Assembly: GCA_965208745.1 (NCBI GenBank)
Contig: CBDBPN010000004.1
Span: 2,418,001 to 2,482,000 of the forward strand
From: VXNE01 sp965208745
GTDB taxonomy: Bacteria > Pseudomonadota > Gammaproteobacteria > Pseudomonadales > Azotimanducaceae
Length of the DNA stretch: 64,000 bases
Reading direction: 5' to 3'
Position numbers and translations under genes: made by a program. The notes beneath the pieces were generated by a model that was not told the origin of the DNA, searched no databases, and worked only from the letters and a program-made list of their open reading frames with translations. Below, in pieces: positions 57,571 through 64,000 of this stretch (position 1 is the stretch's first letter; each line of letters opens with the position of its first letter).

Positions 57571-58137
57571 ATGGACGACGCGGTGGAGACGACGCAGGAG
57601 ACGGGCAGCAAGCGCTGGTACGTCGTGCACGCCTACTCGGGCTTCGAGAAGAACGTCGCCCGCGCGCTGCGCGAGCGCATCGACCTGTCCGACCACGGCG
57701 AATGTTTCGGCGACGTGCTGGTGCCGACCGAGGAGGTCGTGGAGATGCGCGCCGGGCAGAAACGGCGCAGCGAGCGGAAGTTCTTCCCGGGCTACGTGCT
57801 CGTGCAGATGGACCTCAACGACGACACCTGGCACCTGGTGAAACAGACGCCGCGCGTCATGGGGTTCATCGGCGGCAAGGCGGACCGACCGGCCCCCCTC
57901 TCCCCCGCGGAAGCCAACGCGATCCTGGACCGCGTCCGTTCCGGCAGCGAGAAGGCGACGCCGAAGACGCTGTTCGAACCCGGGGAACTGGTGCGGGTCG
58001 TCGACGGCCCCTTCAACGACTTCAGCGGCGTGGTGGAAGAGGTCAACTACGAGAAGAGCCGGCTCAACGTGGCCGTCACCATCTTCGGGAGATCGACGCC
58101 CGTCGAACTCGACTTCTCCCAGGTGGAGAAGGGCTGA
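57571..58137 (+). CDS. nusG: Transcription termination/antitermination factor NusG
   Basis: This is 188 residues. The NGN domain (residues 13-125) has KRWYVVHAYSGFEKNVARAL and RKFFPGYVLVQMDLND. The KOW domain at the C-terminus has PGELVRVVDGPFNDFSGVV. It binds RNA polymerase and links it to Rho or to ribosomal protein S10. The start ATG 57571 follows GGAGAGAAG. It is the second gene of the secE-nusG-rplK operon. Confidence 0.96.
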   Translation: MDDAVETTQETGSKRWYVVHAYSGFEKNVARALRERIDLSDHGECFGDVLVPTEEVVEMRAGQKRRSERKFFPGYVLVQMDLNDDTWHLVKQTPRVMGFIGGKADRPAPLSPAEANAILDRVRSGSEKATPKTLFEPGELVRVVDGPFNDFSGVVEEVNYEKSRLNVAVTIFGRSTPVELDFSQVEKG

Positions 58138-58186
58138 GCGGCCCGGGAAGAAGAAACAGCGCGGGAAGAAAGAACAGGAAGCACGA

Positions 58187-58726
58187 GTGGCCAAGAAAGT
58201 CGAAGCGTACGTCAAGCTCCAGGTCCCGGCGGGGCAGGCCAACCCGAGCCCGCCGGTCGGGCCCGCGCTCGGCCAGCACGGCGTGAACATCATGGACTTC
58301 TGCAAGGCGTTCAACGCCCAGACCCAGAGCGACGAGCCGGGCATCCCGATCCCCGTGGTGATCACGGTCTACACGGACCGCACGTTCTCCTTCATCACCA
58401 AGACGCCTCCGGCTTCCGTGCTGCTCCGCAAGGCGGCGGCGGTCGAGAAAGGCAGCGCGACGCCGAACACGGAGAAAGTGGGCAACCGCGTCACCCGGGC
58501 GCAGCTCGAGGAGATCGCGAGGATCAAGGATCCGGACCTGACCGCCGCGGACATGGACGCGGCGGTGCGGACCATCGCCGGCAGCGCCCGCAGCGCGGGG
58601 ATCGAAGTCGAGGGAGCCTTCAGCCCGGGAGCGCGAGGGGCCGGCCCCTCGCAAGAAACAGCAGCGCGAGGGGCTGGCCCCTCGCAAGAAGGAGTCCTTG
58701 AAACCCCGGCAGAAGGAGCAACCTGA
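58187..58726 (+). CDS. rplK: 50S ribosomal protein L11 with repeat-derived C-terminal tail
   Basis: This is 179 residues from GTG 58187. Residues 1-143 are a normal L11 (VKLQVPAGQANPSPPVGPAL, then TKTPPASVLLRKAA), ending at IAGSARSAGIEVEG where the family normally stops. A further 36 residues follow, including two copies of ARGAGPSQE, encoded by the palindromic repeats at 58617-58690. L11 forms the GTPase-associated centre with 23S rRNA and L10. The tail is Gly/Ala/Pro/Glu-rich and probably disordered. The stop shares one base with the rplA start. Confidence 0.95.
   Translation: MAKKVEAYVKLQVPAGQANPSPPVGPALGQHGVNIMDFCKAFNAQTQSDEPGIPIPVVITVYTDRTFSFITKTPPASVLLRKAAAVEKGSATPNTEKVGNRVTRAQLEEIARIKDPDLTAADMDAAVRTIAGSARSAGIEVEGAFSPGARGAGPSQETAARGAGPSQEGVLETPAEGAT
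58617..58690 (+). repeat. Two palindromic elements forming the tail of rplK
   Basis: The first (58617-58657) reads CTTCAGCCCGGGAGCGCG, then AGGGG-CCGG-CCCCTCGC and AAGAAA, matching the copies at 35951-36040 base for base over most positions. The second (58658-58690) keeps only the hairpin and right flank, GCGCGAGGGG-CTGG-CCCCTCGC and AAGAAG. Confidence 0.88.
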
Positions 58727-59421
58727 TGGCCGCCAGCAGCAAGCGCATGCGCGCGATCGCCGAGAAGGTCGACCGGCAGCGCGCCTATCCCGTCGAGGAA
58801 GCCGTGGGCCTCCTCGCGGAAGTGTCGAAGACGAAGTTCGACGAGTCCGTGGACGTGTCCGTCAACCTCGGCGTGGACCCGCGCAAGTCCGACCAGGTGG
58901 TGCGCGGCGCGACCACGCTGCCGCACGGTTCCGGCAAGGAAGTGCGCGTTGCGGTGTTCACCCAGGGCGCGAACGCGGAGAAGGCCACGAACGCCGGCGC
59001 GGACGTCGTCGGCTTCGAGGATCTCGCCGAGCAGGTCAAGGCCGGCGAACTGAACTTCGACGTCGTCATCGCCACGCCGGACGCGATGCGCGTGGTTGGT
59101 CCGCTCGGACGCATCCTCGGCCCGAGAGGCATGATGCCGAACCCCAAGACCGGGACGGTCACGCCCGACGTGGAGGCCGCCGTGCGCAACGCCAAGGCCG
59201 GCCAGGTGCAGTTTCGGGCGGACCGCGGCGGCATCGTCCACGGGCGGGTGGGCAAGCTCGACTTCCAGCCGCGGCAGATCAAGGAGAACGTCGAGGCGCT
59301 TATCGCGGACCTGAAGAAGGCCAAGCCCGCCTCGGCCAAGGGCCAGTACCTCAAGAAGGTGACCCTGTCCACGACGATGGGCCCGGGCATCCCGATCGAC
59401 CAGGCCTCTCTGGAAGTGTGA
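58726..59421 (+). CDS. rplA: 50S ribosomal protein L1
   Basis: This 231-residue protein forms the L1 stalk and represses the L11-L1 mRNA in many bacteria. Motifs: VDVSVNLGVDPRKSDQ, LGRILGPRGMMPNPKTGTV and the RNA-binding C-terminal part. The start overlaps the rplK stop (TGATG), so both are translationally coupled. Confidence 0.96.
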   Translation: MAASSKRMRAIAEKVDRQRAYPVEEAVGLLAEVSKTKFDESVDVSVNLGVDPRKSDQVVRGATTLPHGSGKEVRVAVFTQGANAEKATNAGADVVGFEDLAEQVKAGELNFDVVIATPDAMRVVGPLGRILGPRGMMPNPKTGTVTPDVEAAVRNAKAGQVQFRADRGGIVHGRVGKLDFQPRQIKENVEALIADLKKAKPASAKGQYLKKVTLSTTMGPGIPIDQASLEV

Positions 59422-59437
59422 AGGAAGGTGTGAACCG

Positions 59438-59980
59438 ATGGCGCTGAAGATCGAGCGGAAGCAGGAGATCGTCGCCGAGGTGAACGAGGCGGCGAGTTCG
59501 GCGTTCGCGGCCGTCGCCGCGGACTACCGCGGGCTGACGGTCGCCGAGATGACCGGACTGCGCGCCGCGGCGCGCGAGCAGGGCGTGCAGCTCCGCGTGG
59601 TCCGGAACACGCTGGCGCGCCGCGCGCTTGCCGGTACGGAGCATGAGCAGCTCGGCGGCGCCTTCGTCGGCCCGACGATGCTGGCCCTGTCGGACTCGGC
59701 GAACGACCCGGGCGTGGCCGCGCGGCTGATGCGCCGGTACGTCACCGAGTACGAGGCGCTCGAGGTCAAGGCCTTGAGCGTCGGCGGCCGGCTCATGGAG
59801 GCGGACGCACTGGGTCAGGTAGCGTCCCTGCCGACGCTGGACGAGGCGCGCGCCCGGCTGATGAGCGTCTTGACGGCCCCGGTCGGCAAGCTGGCCCGCA
59901 CGCTCTCGGAGGTCCCCGCCAAGCTGGTCCGCACGCTCGCCGCGGTGCGCGACGCCCGGCAGACCGGAGGAGACGCCTGA
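59438..59980 (+). CDS. rplJ: 50S ribosomal protein L10
   Basis: This 180-residue protein is the stalk base that binds 23S rRNA through its N-terminal domain (VAADYRGLTVAEMTGLRAAA, VVRNTLARRAL) and L7/L12 dimers through its C-terminal helix. It starts at ATG 59438 with GAAGG upstream. The L10-L7/L12 complex usually represses its own mRNA. Confidence 0.95.
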   Translation: MALKIERKQEIVAEVNEAASSAFAAVAADYRGLTVAEMTGLRAAAREQGVQLRVVRNTLARRALAGTEHEQLGGAFVGPTMLALSDSANDPGVAARLMRRYVTEYEALEVKALSVGGRLMEADALGQVASLPTLDEARARLMSVLTAPVGKLARTLSEVPAKLVRTLAAVRDARQTGGDA

Positions 59981-60046
59981 GGCCGCGCGCCCGGGTATTC
60001 GAAAAGTTGGCAGGTCGTTCGCGGCCGTTAATGGAGAAGGAAGGAA

Positions 60047-60427
60047 ATGGCCCTATCGCAAGATGACATTCTGAACGCCATCGCGGAAATGAGCGTGATG
60101 GAAGTGGTCGATCTCGTTTCCGCGATGGAAGAGAAGTTCGGCGTCTCGGCTGCCGCCGCGGTGGCGGTGGCCCCGGCCGCCGCCGACAATGGCGGGGCGC
60201 CGGCCGCGGAGGAGCAGACCGAGTTCGACGTGATCCTCGCCGCCTTCGGCGAGAAGAAAGTGGGCGTCATCAAGGCCGTCCGCGCGATCACCGGACTTGG
60301 TCTCAAGGAGGCGAAGACGCTCGTCGACGAGGCGCCCAACCCCGTCAAGAAGGGCGTGACGAAGGAAGAAGCCGAAGACATCAGGACGCAGCTCGAAGAA
60401 GCCGGCGCAACCGTGGAAGTGAACTGA
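60047..60427 (+). CDS. rplL: 50S ribosomal protein L7/L12
   Basis: This 126-residue stalk protein has an N-terminal dimerisation helix (MSVMEVVDLVSAMEEKFGV), an Ala/Pro hinge (about residues 36-53) and a factor-binding C-terminal domain with GEKKVGVIKAVRAITGLGLK. The start ATG 60047 follows AAGGAAGG. The next 222 nt before rpoB are GC-rich spacer with several possible hairpins, where attenuation occurs in E. coli; nothing more definite is seen. Confidence 0.97.
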   Translation: MALSQDDILNAIAEMSVMEVVDLVSAMEEKFGVSAAAAVAVAPAAADNGGAPAAEEQTEFDVILAAFGEKKVGVIKAVRAITGLGLKEAKTLVDEAPNPVKKGVTKEEAEDIRTQLEEAGATVEVN

Positions 60428-60649
60428 CGCGCGCTCGCGTGACGCGCACGTGACGTTGACGCTTCAGAAGACGAAGCCGACCCCGCCCGGGGCGCGGGCC
60501 GCCCGGGCCGTGGCGCGCCGCCCGCGTGCCGTGGCCGGCACGCGCGCGACCCGGCCTCGCCCCGGGTACGACCGCACACCCCCGAAGATCCCGTCCGGCC
60601 GCCCCGGGGCCGGCGCGGGGCTTCTGCCGCCGCACTAACGGAGACTCGA

Positions 60650-64000
<3,351 letters not shown>

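Noticed and set aside
58138..58186. Purine-rich CCCGGGAAGAAGAAACAGC before rplK as a degenerate palindromic element
   Set aside because: It shares a few words with the rplK repeat but has no stem, so it cannot be told from leader sequence.

Overview
The window is a GC-rich stretch of a bacterial chromosome, almost certainly from a gammaproteobacterium. The evidence is one complete rRNA operon with gammaproteobacterial 16S features and a gene order shared with Pseudomonas and E. coli: bactofilin-erpA-anmK-M23 peptidase-tyrS-rrn-birA-pantothenate kinase-SPOR protein-tRNA(Thr,Tyr,Gly,Thr)-tuf-tRNA(Trp)-secE-nusG-rplKAJL-rpoB. The lineage below class cannot be fixed by eye. Genes are densely packed with many 1-4 nt stop/start overlaps and frequent GTG/TTG starts. 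No gap longer than 300 nt lies outside the rRNA operon and the IS element.

Layout. 1-5440: an edge-truncated amidohydrolase, an AbrB/PIN toxin-antitoxin pair, an enoyl-CoA hydratase, a PatB/MalY-type PLP enzyme and a polyamine-type solute-binding protein. 5449-12176: an accessory block with a GHKL ATPase carrying an Ig-like insert, a decayed ISKra4-family element with 22-bp inverted repeats and an exact 9-bp target duplication, a DUF3800 protein and a solitary Cas3 (HD nuclease plus helicase) with no Cascade genes, no cas1/cas2 and no CRISPR array. 12276-18238: argD-argF, then on the other strand nrdR-ribD-ribH-nusB-thiL-pgpA, lacking the usual ribE and ribBA between ribD and ribH. 18377-34069: metabolic and catabolic genes, including glyoxalase II, a DUF3604 lipoprotein, an APC permease, an alpha/beta hydrolase, a TauD oxygenase, a PhyH oxygenase fused to HEAT repeats, a CaiB-type CoA transferase, a TPR exported protein, an ADP-forming acyl-CoA synthetase and a PTP-type phosphatase. 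34137-43304: sfsA, a PfkB kinase, hemL, hemJ, a CLC channel, bactofilin, erpA, anmK and an M23 peptidase. 43454-64000: tyrS, rrn, birA, coaX, tRNAs, tuf and the ribosomal protein/RNA polymerase operon, running off the right edge inside rpoB.

The most notable signals are four. (1) The Cas3 + DUF3800 pair, with a GHKL ATPase nearby, looks like a small defence-type island rather than a CRISPR-Cas locus. (2) A family of short palindromic elements with a shared flank sits in or against coding genes: as an in-frame insert in a TPR protein, as the C-terminus and stop codon of HemL, as a 36-residue tail on ribosomal protein L11, and in a tandem array upstream of a PfkB kinase. A weaker relative lies in the M23 peptidase. 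This resembles protein-coding palindromic repeats such as those of Rickettsia. (3) coaX has no ATG/GTG/TTG start upstream of its conserved N-terminal motif, and an ATC codon sits at good distance from a strong Shine-Dalgarno. (4) RpoB carries Asn at the E. coli His526 position and Thr at Arg529 in the rifampicin pocket. A sodium:solute symporter after the rRNA operon is split by a single extra base.
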